This document shows positions 26,033 to 32,989 of a DNA stretch of 64,000 nt, in pieces. The notes under the pieces are model-generated. The model did no database searches. It was not told where the DNA came from and was given only the letters and a program-made list of their open reading frames with translations. The position numbers and the translations under genes were made by a program. This DNA is from Allokutzneria sp. A3M-2-11 16 (GTDB lineage: Bacteria > Actinomycetota > Actinomycetes > Mycobacteriales > Pseudonocardiaceae): contig NZ_JANAVO010000001.1 in NCBI RefSeq assembly GCF_024213555.1, forward strand, positions 2,542,001 to 2,606,000. Direction: 5' to 3'. Position 1 is the stretch's first letter, and each line of letters opens with the position of its first letter.

Positions 26033-27409
26033 GTGCCGACCTACGCGGGGAACACCAGAGCTCACCAGTCGCTCGACAACACCCATTCCCCGCCAGGCGC
26101 ACCGCCTCCGTCCTCAGTGGACAAACGATTGCCCCCCGAGGAGAAGCCGCGCGGCGGGATGTTCTCCTCGCTGCGGACGCGCAACTACCGGCTCTACGCC
26201 TCCGGCCAGGTCGTCTCGCTGATCGGCGTGTGGATGCAGCGCGTCGCCCAGGACTGGCTGGTGCTCCAGCTCTCCAACGGCAGCCCGGTCGCGCTGGGCA
26301 TCGCGGTCGCGCTCCAGTTCGCGCCGACACTGCTGCTGTCGCTGTGGGCGGGCGTGCTCGCCGACCGGGTGGACAAGCGCAGGTTCCTCATCGCGCTCCA
26401 GGCGGCGCTCGGCCTGTGCGGGCTGACCCTCGGCCTGCTGGACGTGACCGGTGTCGTGCGGCTCTGGCACGTCTACCTGCTCTGCCTGGTCTTCGGCGTG
26501 TTCGCCGCGGTGGAGACGCCGGTCCGGCAGTCCTTCACGGTGGAGATGGTGGGCAAGACGCAGGTCACCAACGCCGTCGCGCTCAACTCGATGACCTTCA
26601 ACATCGCCCGCATCCTCGGCCCGGCGATCGCCGGTGTGATGATCAACTGGATCGGCACCGGCTGGGTGTTCCTGGCCAACGGCGCCAGCTTCGCGGGCGT
26701 GATCACCGGCCTGGCGCTGATGAACCCGGCGGAGCTGTTCCGCTCCAAGCCGGTCCCGCGCGGCCGAGGCCAGCTCCGCGAGGGACTGCGCTACGTGCGG
26801 CAGCGCGCCGACCTGGTGGTGGTCATGGTGCTGGCGTTCGGGGTGAGCACCTTCGGCCTGAACTTCCACTCCACCCTCGCCGTGATCTCGCGCAACGAGT
26901 TCCACGGCGACGCCTCCCTCTACGGCACGCTGTCCATGGTCCTCGCGGTCGGCACGCTCTCCGGAGCGGTCATGGCGGCGCGGCGCAGCGGCAAGGGGCG
27001 CCCCCGGCAGCGGCTGCTGATCGGCGGCGCGCTGGCCTTCGGAGTCCTGGAGATCATCACCGGCTTCATGCCCGATCCGTGGTCGATGGGGGCGCTGCTG
27101 GTGCTCACCGGCGCGGCGGCGCTGACCTTCACCACGGTGTCCAACGCGATCGTGCAGCTCTCGGTCGCCCCGGAGATGCGCGGCCGGGTGATGGGCCTGT
27201 ACATGCTCGTGTTCCTGGGTGGGAATCCGCTCGGCAGTCCGCTGATGGGGTGGGTCGCCGAGCACTGGGGTCCGCGTTCGCCGGTGTGGCTCGGCGGAAC
27301 CATCTCGCTGGTGTTCGCGCTGGTCTGCGGGGCCGTGCTGATCCGCCGCGGTGGGGTCGAGCTGCCCGTGCGGCGCCTGGTGCGGCTCCGGGTCCTCCCC
27401 CGGAGGTGA
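26033..27409 (+). CDS. MFS transporter (EntS/MFS_3-type exporter)
   Basis: A 458-residue transporter. After about 45 soluble residues it has 12 predicted helices with the MFS_3 pattern: LRTRNYRLYASGQVVSLIG, WMQRVAQDWLVLQLS, LWAGVLADRVDKRR, and the second-half ALTFTTVSNAIVQL, then RGRVMGLYMLVFLGG. Relatives export siderophores, drugs or other hydrophobic compounds. It is co-transcribed with the MarR gene 5 bp upstream. An iron box starts 19 bp after its stop but reads away from it and cannot regulate it. Confidence 0.86.
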   Translation: MPTYAGNTRAHQSLDNTHSPPGAPPPSSVDKRLPPEEKPRGGMFSSLRTRNYRLYASGQVVSLIGVWMQRVAQDWLVLQLSNGSPVALGIAVALQFAPTLLLSLWAGVLADRVDKRRFLIALQAALGLCGLTLGLLDVTGVVRLWHVYLLCLVFGVFAAVETPVRQSFTVEMVGKTQVTNAVALNSMTFNIARILGPAIAGVMINWIGTGWVFLANGASFAGVITGLALMNPAELFRSKPVPRGRGQLREGLRYVRQRADLVVVMVLAFGVSTFGLNFHSTLAVISRNEFHGDASLYGTLSMVLAVGTLSGAVMAARRSGKGRPRQRLLIGGALAFGVLEIITGFMPDPWSMGALLVLTGAAALTFTTVSNAIVQLSVAPEMRGRVMGLYMLVFLGGNPLGSPLMGWVAEHWGPRSPVWLGGTISLVFALVCGAVLIRRGGVELPVRRLVRLRVLPRR

Positions 27410-27416
27410 GCGGGGG

Positions 27417-27447
27417 TTGCGGGGCCGGTGAAGTTAGGCTAACCTAA
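27417..27447 (+). promoter_or_regulatory. IdeR/DmdR-type iron box over a promoter
   Basis: The 19-mer at 27429-27447 (TGAAGTTAGGCTAACCTAA) matches 17 of 19 positions of the IdeR/DtxR consensus as I know it. It covers the -10 TAACCT (27440-27445) of a promoter whose -35 TTGCGG (27417-27422) is 17 bp upstream. Transcription would start near 27452 and be repressed when iron is plentiful. Confidence 0.75.
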
Positions 27448-27451
27448 TTCT

Positions 27452-27531
27452 TGTCCGCTTCGTGGTGGGAGCGGCAGTCAGTTCGGGAACATGAAGAGTC
27501 CCTGACTTCCGACCGGGAGTCAGGGGCTTTT
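27452..27531 (+). ncRNA. Candidate iron-regulated small RNA of about 80 nt
   Basis: The iron-box promoter fires into a short interval that ends in an intrinsic terminator: arms at 27497-27510 and 27515-27528 (CCCTGACTTCC with GGGAGTCAGGG) followed by TTTT (27528-27531). No protein gene follows on this strand before the riboswitch at 28480. Only tiny frames exist inside (GTGGTGGGA... 10 codons; ATG AAG AGT CCC TGA), so a noncoding RNA is more likely than an mRNA. It lies tail to tail with the superoxide dismutase gene. Size and start are inferred, not measured. Confidence 0.55.
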
Positions 27532-27549
27532 CGTTTGCGCAGGTCAGTG

Positions 27550-27604
27550 AACTCACGTCGGACGTGAGTTACGCGGCACGTAAGTTACGTCCGACGTGAG
27601 TTAC
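27550..27604. repeat. Tandem paired palindromes (family 3, copy 2)
   Basis: First palindrome: arms AACTCACGTC and GACGTGAGTT around G (27550-27570). Second: arms GTAAGTTACGTC and GACGTGAGTTAC around C (27580-27604), with two mismatched pairs. As in the pair at 15471-15523, the two units are near reverse complements. It sits between the iron-regulated transcript and the sod terminator. Confidence 0.75.
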
Positions 27605-27629
27605 CCCTGTGGGCTTCGTCTGAACGGCA

Positions 27630-27665
27630 AAGGACCCCGGTCACCCCTCGGTGACCGGGGTCCTT
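27630..27665. terminator. Strong intrinsic terminator of the superoxide dismutase gene
   Basis: A perfect 16-bp stem (AAGGACCCCGGTCACC at 27630-27645, complement at 27650-27665) with a 4-nt loop. It lies 41 bp past the sod stop. A second hairpin, TGGCAGTG (27669-27676) with CACTGCCA (27694-27701), stands between the stop codon and this terminator. Confidence 0.85.
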
Positions 27666-27705
27666 CCTTGGCAGTGTCGCTTGTCGGAGCATCCACTGCC
27701 AGGTC

Positions 27706-28332
27706 TCAGGGCTGAAGCAGCAGGCCGTTCTTGCCAGCCCGTGCGGCCACGAAGCGCTCGTTGACGTCGTTCCAGTTGATGACGTTCCAGAGCGCGTTGA
27801 AGTACTCGGCCTTCACGTTGCGGTACTGCAGGTAGTAGGCGTGCTCCCAGGCGTCGAAGGCGAGCAGTGGGGTGGTGGCGATCGACAGGTTCGAGTGGTG
27901 GTCCTTCAGCTGCTGGGTCACCAGCCGCTGACCGACCGGCTCCCAGGCGAGGATGCCCCAGCCGGAACCTTGGATGGTGGAGGCGGCGGCGTTGAGTTGG
28001 GCGCGCAGCCCGTCGAAGGACCCGAAGAACTCATCCACGGCCGCGGCCAACTCGCCGGTCGGCTTGTCGCCGCCGTTGGGGGAGAGGTTTTTCCACCACA
28101 CCTGGTGCAGGGCGTGTCCGGCGAGGTGGAAGGCCAGGGTGGTCTCCAACCCCACGATGGAGCTGAAGTCTTCCTTGTCGCGGGCTTCGTCGATCTTTTC
28201 CAGGGTTTGGTTGGCGCCGGTGACGTAGGCCTGGTGGTGCTTGGAGTGGTGCAGTTCGTTGATCTCGCCGATGATGGCGGGCTCCAGAGCGGAGTAGTCG
28301 TAGTCAAGATCCGGCAGGACGTACTGCGCCAC
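27706..28332 (-). CDS. sodF: Superoxide dismutase, Fe/Mn family
   Basis: A 208-residue cytosolic superoxide dismutase that converts superoxide to peroxide and oxygen. Metal ligands are visible: the first His in INELHHSKHHQAYV, the second in LAGHALHQVWW, and Asp/His in FDAWEHAYYLQYRN. The signature DAWEHAYY is intact. Iron versus manganese use cannot be settled from sequence, but the Nur-type box upstream argues for the Fe-containing SodF type of Streptomyces, hence the symbol. GTG 28332 is the start, with CGGAGG upstream. The 3' UTR carries two hairpins. Confidence 0.92.
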   Translation of the reverse strand: MAQYVLPDLDYDYSALEPAIIGEINELHHSKHHQAYVTGANQTLEKIDEARDKEDFSSIVGLETTLAFHLAGHALHQVWWKNLSPNGGDKPTGELAAAVDEFFGSFDGLRAQLNAAASTIQGSGWGILAWEPVGQRLVTQQLKDHHSNLSIATTPLLAFDAWEHAYYLQYRNVKAEYFNALWNVINWNDVNERFVAARAGKNGLLLQP

Positions 28333-28372
28333 GGTGAGCCTCCGGTGCCTCGTTGATGCAAGTCTCTCTTAG

Positions 28373-28389
28373 TTGCAACTTACTTGCAT
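28373..28389. promoter_or_regulatory. Nur-type (nickel regulator) box upstream of the superoxide dismutase
   Basis: TTGCAA-N5-TTGCAT (28373-28389) fits the Streptomyces Nur consensus tTGCaa-N5-ttGCAA with one mismatch. It is nested within a larger inverted repeat, GATGCAAGT (28355-28363) and ACTTGCATC (28382-28390). It lies about 41 bp upstream of the sod start, where a repressor would block the promoter. Confidence 0.65.
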
Positions 28390-28479
28390 CTGGATCGACA
28401 CCGCGCGGTGGGGCTAAACACGCGCGGGGCGGGAATACGGTCACGGATCGAACCGCGGGTTTGACCGGCTCGGCCCGGC

Positions 28480-28602
28480 TCGGGGAGCATCCGTGGGACA
28501 ACCGAATACACGTCTCCGGCAGGGGAAGACCGGTCGAAGTCCGGCGCTGACCCGCAACGGTGGGCCGCTGCATCGCAGTGGCAAGCCCGAACACCTGCCT
28601 GA
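28480..28602 (+). promoter_or_regulatory. Cobalamin riboswitch
   Basis: The leader of the next operon contains conserved cobalamin aptamer sequences in order: GGGGAAGACCGGT, AAGTCCGGCGCTGACCCGC, and the B12 box AGCCCGAACACCTGCC (28584-28599). The upstream edge is approximate. Binding of cobalamin should reduce expression of the transporter genes, here probably by hiding the GGAAGG ribosome site before ATG 28646. Confidence 0.9.
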
Positions 28603-28645
28603 GTGCGTTCGGCTCGAACTCCGTCGAGGTCTACGGAAGGTGCCA

Positions 28646-29608
28646 ATGACCAGGTCTTTTCGGCGCGCGCTCGGCGCAGCCGCGCTCACCGTCGCACTCG
28701 CCGCCTGTGCGACCCCGCCCGCGCCCGCACCGTCTGCCGCCAGCGTCACCAGTTGTGGTCGTGCGCAGGCGTTCCCGACGCCACCCCAGCGGATCGTCAG
28801 TCTCAACCAGCACGCGACGGAGATCCTGGTCGCGCTCGGCCTGACCGACCGCATCGTGGGGACCGCGTACCCGGACACCCCCGACGTGCCCGCGTCGATC
28901 GCGGCGGACTACAAGAAGATCAAGCTGATCGCGGAGAAGTACCCGTCGCTGGAGCAGGTGCTCGCGGCGGAGCCGGACGTGGTGGTCGGCGGCTACGCCA
29001 GCGCGTTCGCGGAGAAGGACGGCCGTGGCCGCGAAGCGTTGGAGCGCAAGGGAATCCGGACGATCCTGCTCGCCGAGTCGTGCTCGACCGGGCCGATCGG
29101 GATCGGCACCTACACCGAGGACCTGGCGCTGTTCGGCAAGGCGTTCGGGGTGGCCGGCCGCGCGAAGGAGCTGGCCGAGGAGACCACGCGGCGGATCGAC
29201 GCGGTGTCGGCCAAGCTCAAGGGCGTCGAGCCGGTCCCGGTGTTCTTCTACGACAGCGGCGAGAAGGCCGCGTTCACCGTGGGCGGGCACGGCCTCGGCG
29301 ATGACATCGCCAAGAAGGCAGGTGGCCGCAACATCTTCGCCGACCTGCCGAAGGTCTTCGGCGACGCCAGTTGGGAGCAGGTCGCCGAGCGCGCCCCGAA
29401 GGCCGTCGTGCTGGTCGACTACCTCGGTGCCGGTGGGGTGGACGGCAAACGCGCGTTCCTGCAAGGACATCCGCTGGTCGGCAAGACCGCGGGCGTCGCG
29501 CAGGGCAAGTACGTCACGCTGACCCTGCCCGACCTCATCGAGGGCATCCGGCTGGCCGACGCCGTGGAGAAGCTCGCGCGCGGTCTGCACCCGGGTGTGG
29601 CCTGGTGA
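28646..29608 (+). CDS. btuF: Cobalamin ABC transporter substrate-binding lipoprotein
   Basis: A 320-residue binding protein with lipoprotein signal (ALTVALAAC) and a Fe3+/cobalamin-type helical-backbone fold: PQRIVSLNQHATEILVALGL, ADYKKIKLIAEKYPSLEQVL and EPDVVVGGYAS. The cobalamin riboswitch immediately upstream fixes the substrate as B12 or a corrinoid rather than a siderophore. ATG 28646 has GGAAGG six bases before it. The frame continues upstream through the riboswitch, which is not coding. The stop overlaps btuC (GTGA). Confidence 0.9.
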   Translation: MTRSFRRALGAAALTVALAACATPPAPAPSAASVTSCGRAQAFPTPPQRIVSLNQHATEILVALGLTDRIVGTAYPDTPDVPASIAADYKKIKLIAEKYPSLEQVLAAEPDVVVGGYASAFAEKDGRGREALERKGIRTILLAESCSTGPIGIGTYTEDLALFGKAFGVAGRAKELAEETTRRIDAVSAKLKGVEPVPVFFYDSGEKAAFTVGGHGLGDDIAKKAGGRNIFADLPKVFGDASWEQVAERAPKAVVLVDYLGAGGVDGKRAFLQGHPLVGKTAGVAQGKYVTLTLPDLIEGIRLADAVEKLARGLHPGVAW

Positions 29609-30654
29609 CCGTCCTCGTCGGGGTGGTCAGGAGACGGCCGCCACTGGTGTTCACGTTGCTCGCACTCACGGCAGCAGTAGTGGCCGTATGTGTGCTGGCA
29701 GTGTCGTTGGGGTCGGTGTGGCTACCTCTAGGTCACGTGTGGGGCATCCTCGCCGAGCCGCTTGTGCCGGGACTGGTTGATGTGACGTGGAGTCCGGTGC
29801 GCGCGTCGATCGTGTGGGATTCGCGGTTGCCCAGGGTGGCGATGGCCGTGGTCGTCGGCGCCGCGCTCGCGCTGGCCGGGGCCATCGCGCAGATCGTCAC
29901 GCGCAATCCGCTCGCCGACCCGTATCTCCTTGGTGTGTCACAGGGTGCGGGTCTCACGGTGTCCCTGACGATGGTGCTCGGGGTCGGAGTGCTGGGGTTC
30001 GTGGCACTCCCCGCCGTCGCCTTCGTGGGAGCGCTCGCGGCGCTGCTCGTCGTGCTCGCGGTGTCCGGGCGATCCGGCTCGGTCAACGTGCTCGTGCTCG
30101 CGGGACTGGCGGTCGGGCAGGTGTGCGGTGCGGGGCTGTCCCTCGTGCTTTTCTTGCACGCCAAGGGTGATCAGGCCAAGCAGGTGTTGTTCTGGCTCGC
30201 CGGTGGCCTGGGTGACGCGCGGTGGGACGCGCTGGCCGTGCCCGCGGTGGTGCTCGTCCTGTCCGTGCTGGGCGGAATCGTGGCGGGTTGGCGGATCAAC
30301 CTGCTGCACGCCGAGGACGACGCCGCGACCGCGCTCGGAGTGAACCCGCGGCGGTTCCGGCTGGTGATGCTGGTCGGGGTTTCCCTGCTCGCGGGCACAT
30401 CCGTGGCCGTGGCGGGCGGCATCGGCTTCGTCGGACTGATCGTGCCGCACGCCGCGACGTTCCTGGTCGGCTCCGACGCGCGGCGGCTGCTGCCGGTCTC
30501 CGCCTTGCTGGGCGCGGGTTTCCTGGTCGGCGCGGACCTGCTCGGCCGGTTGCTCGCGGCGCCGTCGGAGCTGCCCGCGGGCGTGATCACGTCGGCGATC
30601 GGCGGGCCGCTGTTCATCCTGATGCTGCTGCGGACCAGGCGGAGGATGGGATGA
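29605..30654 (+). CDS. btuC: Cobalamin ABC transporter permease
   Basis: A 349-residue FecCD/BtuC-type permease with about ten transmembrane helices. Family marks are RLPRVAMAVVVGAALALAGA, TRNPLADPYLLGVSQGAGL, the cytoplasmic coupling segment LGVNPRRFRLVML and GGIGFVGLIVPH. It forms the membrane channel of the B12 importer as a homodimer. Overlaps both btuF (GTGA) and btuD (ATGA). Confidence 0.92.
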   Translation: MTVLVGVVRRRPPLVFTLLALTAAVVAVCVLAVSLGSVWLPLGHVWGILAEPLVPGLVDVTWSPVRASIVWDSRLPRVAMAVVVGAALALAGAIAQIVTRNPLADPYLLGVSQGAGLTVSLTMVLGVGVLGFVALPAVAFVGALAALLVVLAVSGRSGSVNVLVLAGLAVGQVCGAGLSLVLFLHAKGDQAKQVLFWLAGGLGDARWDALAVPAVVLVLSVLGGIVAGWRINLLHAEDDAATALGVNPRRFRLVMLVGVSLLAGTSVAVAGGIGFVGLIVPHAATFLVGSDARRLLPVSALLGAGFLVGADLLGRLLAAPSELPAGVITSAIGGPLFILMLLRTRRRMG

Positions 30655-31409
30655 GCCTTCGAGTCGAAGGGCTTCGGGTCCGGCTGGGCGGGCGGTTCGT
30701 GGTCGACGGTGTCGACCTCGCGGTCGCGCGCGGCGAAGTGCTCGGGCTGGTGGGGCCGAACGGCAGCGGCAAGACGACGTTGCTGCGGACGCTGTACCGC
30801 GCGATCGCTCCGGCGAGCGGAAAGGTCTACTTAGGACAGTTGGCCGTCGATGAGCTTCCGAGGAGAGAGCTTGCGCGGAGGCTGGCCGCGAGTACGCAGG
30901 AGCCCGAGCACGCGGCATCGCTGACGGTGACCGAGGTCGTCGAGCAGGGGCGGGTGTGTCACCGCGGCTGGCTGGAGCCGATGCGTGCCGAGGACGGCGA
31001 CGCGGTGGAGGCGGCGATCCGGGCGGCGGGGCTGGTCGAACTGCGCGATCGGGATGTCCGCACGCTCTCCGGTGGAGAACGCCAGCGCGTCTCGATCGCG
31101 CGCGCTCTCGCTGTGCGGCCGGAGATTCTTGTGCTGGACGAGCCGACGAACCACCTCGACCTGCGGCACCAGCTCGGCGTGCTCGGGCTACTGCGCGAGC
31201 TGGCGGCCGAGGGCCTGGCGGTCCTGCTGACCTTGCACGATCTGCGTCTCGCGGTGTCCTACTGCGATCGGATCGCCGTGCTGGACAAGGGAAATCTGAC
31301 TGCTGTCGGTACACCCGCGGAGGTGCTGGACGAAGGGCTGCTCGCCGAGGTCTTCGGGGTTCGCGGCCACCTGCGCGGGTCCACTTTGGACATTCTGGGG
31401 CCGGTGTGA
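30651..31409 (+). CDS. btuD: Cobalamin ABC transporter ATPase
   Basis: A 252-residue ATPase with Walker A GPNGSGKTT, Q-loop ASTQEPEHA, signature LSGGERQRVSIARAL, Walker B ILVLDEPTNHLD and switch His in LTLHDLRLA. It resembles FecE/FhuC/BtuD ATPases. Coupled to btuC by ATGA, and its stop overlaps the next gene, a FhuF-like Fe-S protein, by 4 bp. Confidence 0.92.
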   Translation: MSLRVEGLRVRLGGRFVVDGVDLAVARGEVLGLVGPNGSGKTTLLRTLYRAIAPASGKVYLGQLAVDELPRRELARRLAASTQEPEHAASLTVTEVVEQGRVCHRGWLEPMRAEDGDAVEAAIRAAGLVELRDRDVRTLSGGERQRVSIARALAVRPEILVLDEPTNHLDLRHQLGVLGLLRELAAEGLAVLLTLHDLRLAVSYCDRIAVLDKGNLTAVGTPAEVLDEGLLAEVFGVRGHLRGSTLDILGPV

Positions 31410-32095
31410 GGGAGTTGTACGCGGCGTGTTGCCCGGAGGCCGAGGTCGTCATCGGCCCGCCTCCGCCCGACGCGATCCGGTGCGCCGACCTGATCCGCCG
31501 ACCGGAAGTGCTGCGGTCGCTCGTCGATGTTGAGGAACGGTCGAGCGGTCACATCCTGAGAGCGTCGGCAGCGCGCACTTTCCTTTCCTGCTATGCGATC
31601 CGGCTGTGCCAGGTGACCATCATGCCCACGGTCATCGGCGATGTCCTCGTGCATCCGGATGGCGTTCTCCTGCGCGGCGACGGACACGGCTTCGGTGTCG
31701 TTTACGTTGAGCCCGAAGCGATTCAGCCTGTGCCGGAGCTCGCGAGCGGCCTGGTGATCGCGGCGGGCAGGGTGCTCGAAGGACACATGCGCGCGTTGGC
31801 GACGAGTCTGTCCGTCGAGCCGGGGTGCGCGTGGAGCCCGGTGGCCGGGCAGATCGGGTTCGGTCTCGGGACCGCGATGGCCCGTGCTCACGCGCCGAAG
31901 GAGGAACTGCTCGAAGCGCATCGGTTGCTCGTAGAACACGTGCCGTGGCTCGCGGGCACAGGGCGGCTGGTCGAATCGTCCACAGGGGACAGATTGGTCT
32001 TCCTGAGGTCGAAGTGCTGCCTGTGGTGGACGATCCCGGTGGAGGACGAGTGCCGCAGCTGCCCCCGCCGGAGTGACGCGGAACGGCTCGGCTGA
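31406..32095 (+). CDS. FhuF-like [2Fe-2S] protein (ferric-siderophore reductase type) in the B12 operon
   Basis: A 229-residue soluble protein whose C-terminus carries the FhuF iron-sulfur motif: RSKCCLWWTIP, then DECRSCPRR, i.e. C-C-x10-C-x2-C. The N-terminal part is a divergent FhuF-like domain. FhuF proteins release iron from siderophores by reduction. Here the gene is the fourth of the riboswitch-controlled btuFCD operon (GTG overlaps the btuD stop), so a role in reducing cobalt of imported corrinoid, or siderophore use by the same importer, can be imagined; neither is shown. Confidence 0.83.
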   Translation: MRELYAACCPEAEVVIGPPPPDAIRCADLIRRPEVLRSLVDVEERSSGHILRASAARTFLSCYAIRLCQVTIMPTVIGDVLVHPDGVLLRGDGHGFGVVYVEPEAIQPVPELASGLVIAAGRVLEGHMRALATSLSVEPGCAWSPVAGQIGFGLGTAMARAHAPKEELLEAHRLLVEHVPWLAGTGRLVESSTGDRLVFLRSKCCLWWTIPVEDECRSCPRRSDAERLG

Positions 32096-32145
32096 ACCAG
32101 CTTGAGTATGGTTCGAATTCGCCGTCCGAACAGGGAGATCTTTCG

Positions 32146-32948
32146 ATGAGTGAGCCGGTCGAGAACATCGTTCTGTTCGACGTGGGGCGCGAGGAGCCGG
32201 ATCAGGCGGAGGTGCCCGCCAAGGTGGTCGACGGTGTCGTCCGGGCGTGGCGGCAGGTGGCGCGCGAGCACGGCGTCACTCCGGCCCAGGTGACGGGGAT
32301 TCACGCCATGTGGGAGCCGAGCGTGCTCGACCGGAAGTACATCGAGCTGACCTTCCCCGGGGTCGAGTGTTCCGCGGCGTTCAGCAGGCCCGCCCCGGAC
32401 GGCTGGGACGCGGCGTTCGAGCAGGCGCGGGAGGTGTTGGACAGCGCGATCGAGAAGCTGGACGAAGAGGAGATGGACCAGGCTGTCGACGGCATGCTGT
32501 CGACCGCGGGAGAGGGCGTTCTGCTGCTGGTCCTGCGCAGTACGTCGCTTCCCCGGCAGCGAGCATCACGAATCAGGACGACTACGAGGCGCAGATCGAC
32601 GAGGCGTTCGAATCGATCTTCGAGGGGCTGAAGGCGGAAGTCGGGATCAACGACGACGGCCACGAGCTGATCGTCGTGAGCCGCGAGGACGGGCTCCCGC
32701 CCGGTTCCGCGCTGTGCTCGGGCCACTTCCGCGGCTGGATCTCGTCGATCCGCGGCTGGCAGGAGTTCTACGTCAGCCTCATCTGCCCGGAACAGCTGGT
32801 CATCGCGGCTGTGGGATCGGCGTACGTGGAGGAGATGCGCCGCGAGGTGCTGGAGACGGACTCCCACAACCCGGACCTGTTGCCGACGCTGCTGCGGGTC
32901 TCCGCTGACGGTATGGAGGTCGTGCTCGAAGGGGCCGCGTCGTCGTAA
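32146..32948 (+). pseudogene. Hypothetical gene, apparently frameshifted near 32535-32560
   Basis: Two adjoining reading frames look like one acidic protein. The first (ATG 32146, AGGGAG upstream) is normal until about residue 130 (GEGVLLLVLRS), then turns into arginine/serine-rich out-of-frame sequence and stops at 32631. From about 32540 the frame one base back encodes normal sequence (NQDDYEAQIDEAFESIFEGL, then ALCSGHFRGWISSIRGWQEF) to the stop at 32948 but has no start codon near the switch; GTG 32676 is the first. A one-base insertion, sequencing error or -1 frameshift would explain it. I do not recognise the family. Confidence 0.6.
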
Positions 32949-32989
32949 CCCTGTTGCCGACCGTGGGTGGTTGGTGCAACGTGGTCGGG

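Noticed and set aside
27491-27505. ATG AAG AGT CCC TGA as a leader peptide of the iron-regulated transcript
   Set aside because: Four codons running into the terminator stem, without a downstream gene to attenuate; cannot be supported.
28493-28645. N-terminal extension of the B12-binding protein
   Set aside because: The in-frame codons coincide with the cobalamin riboswitch, and the signal peptide begins at ATG 28646.
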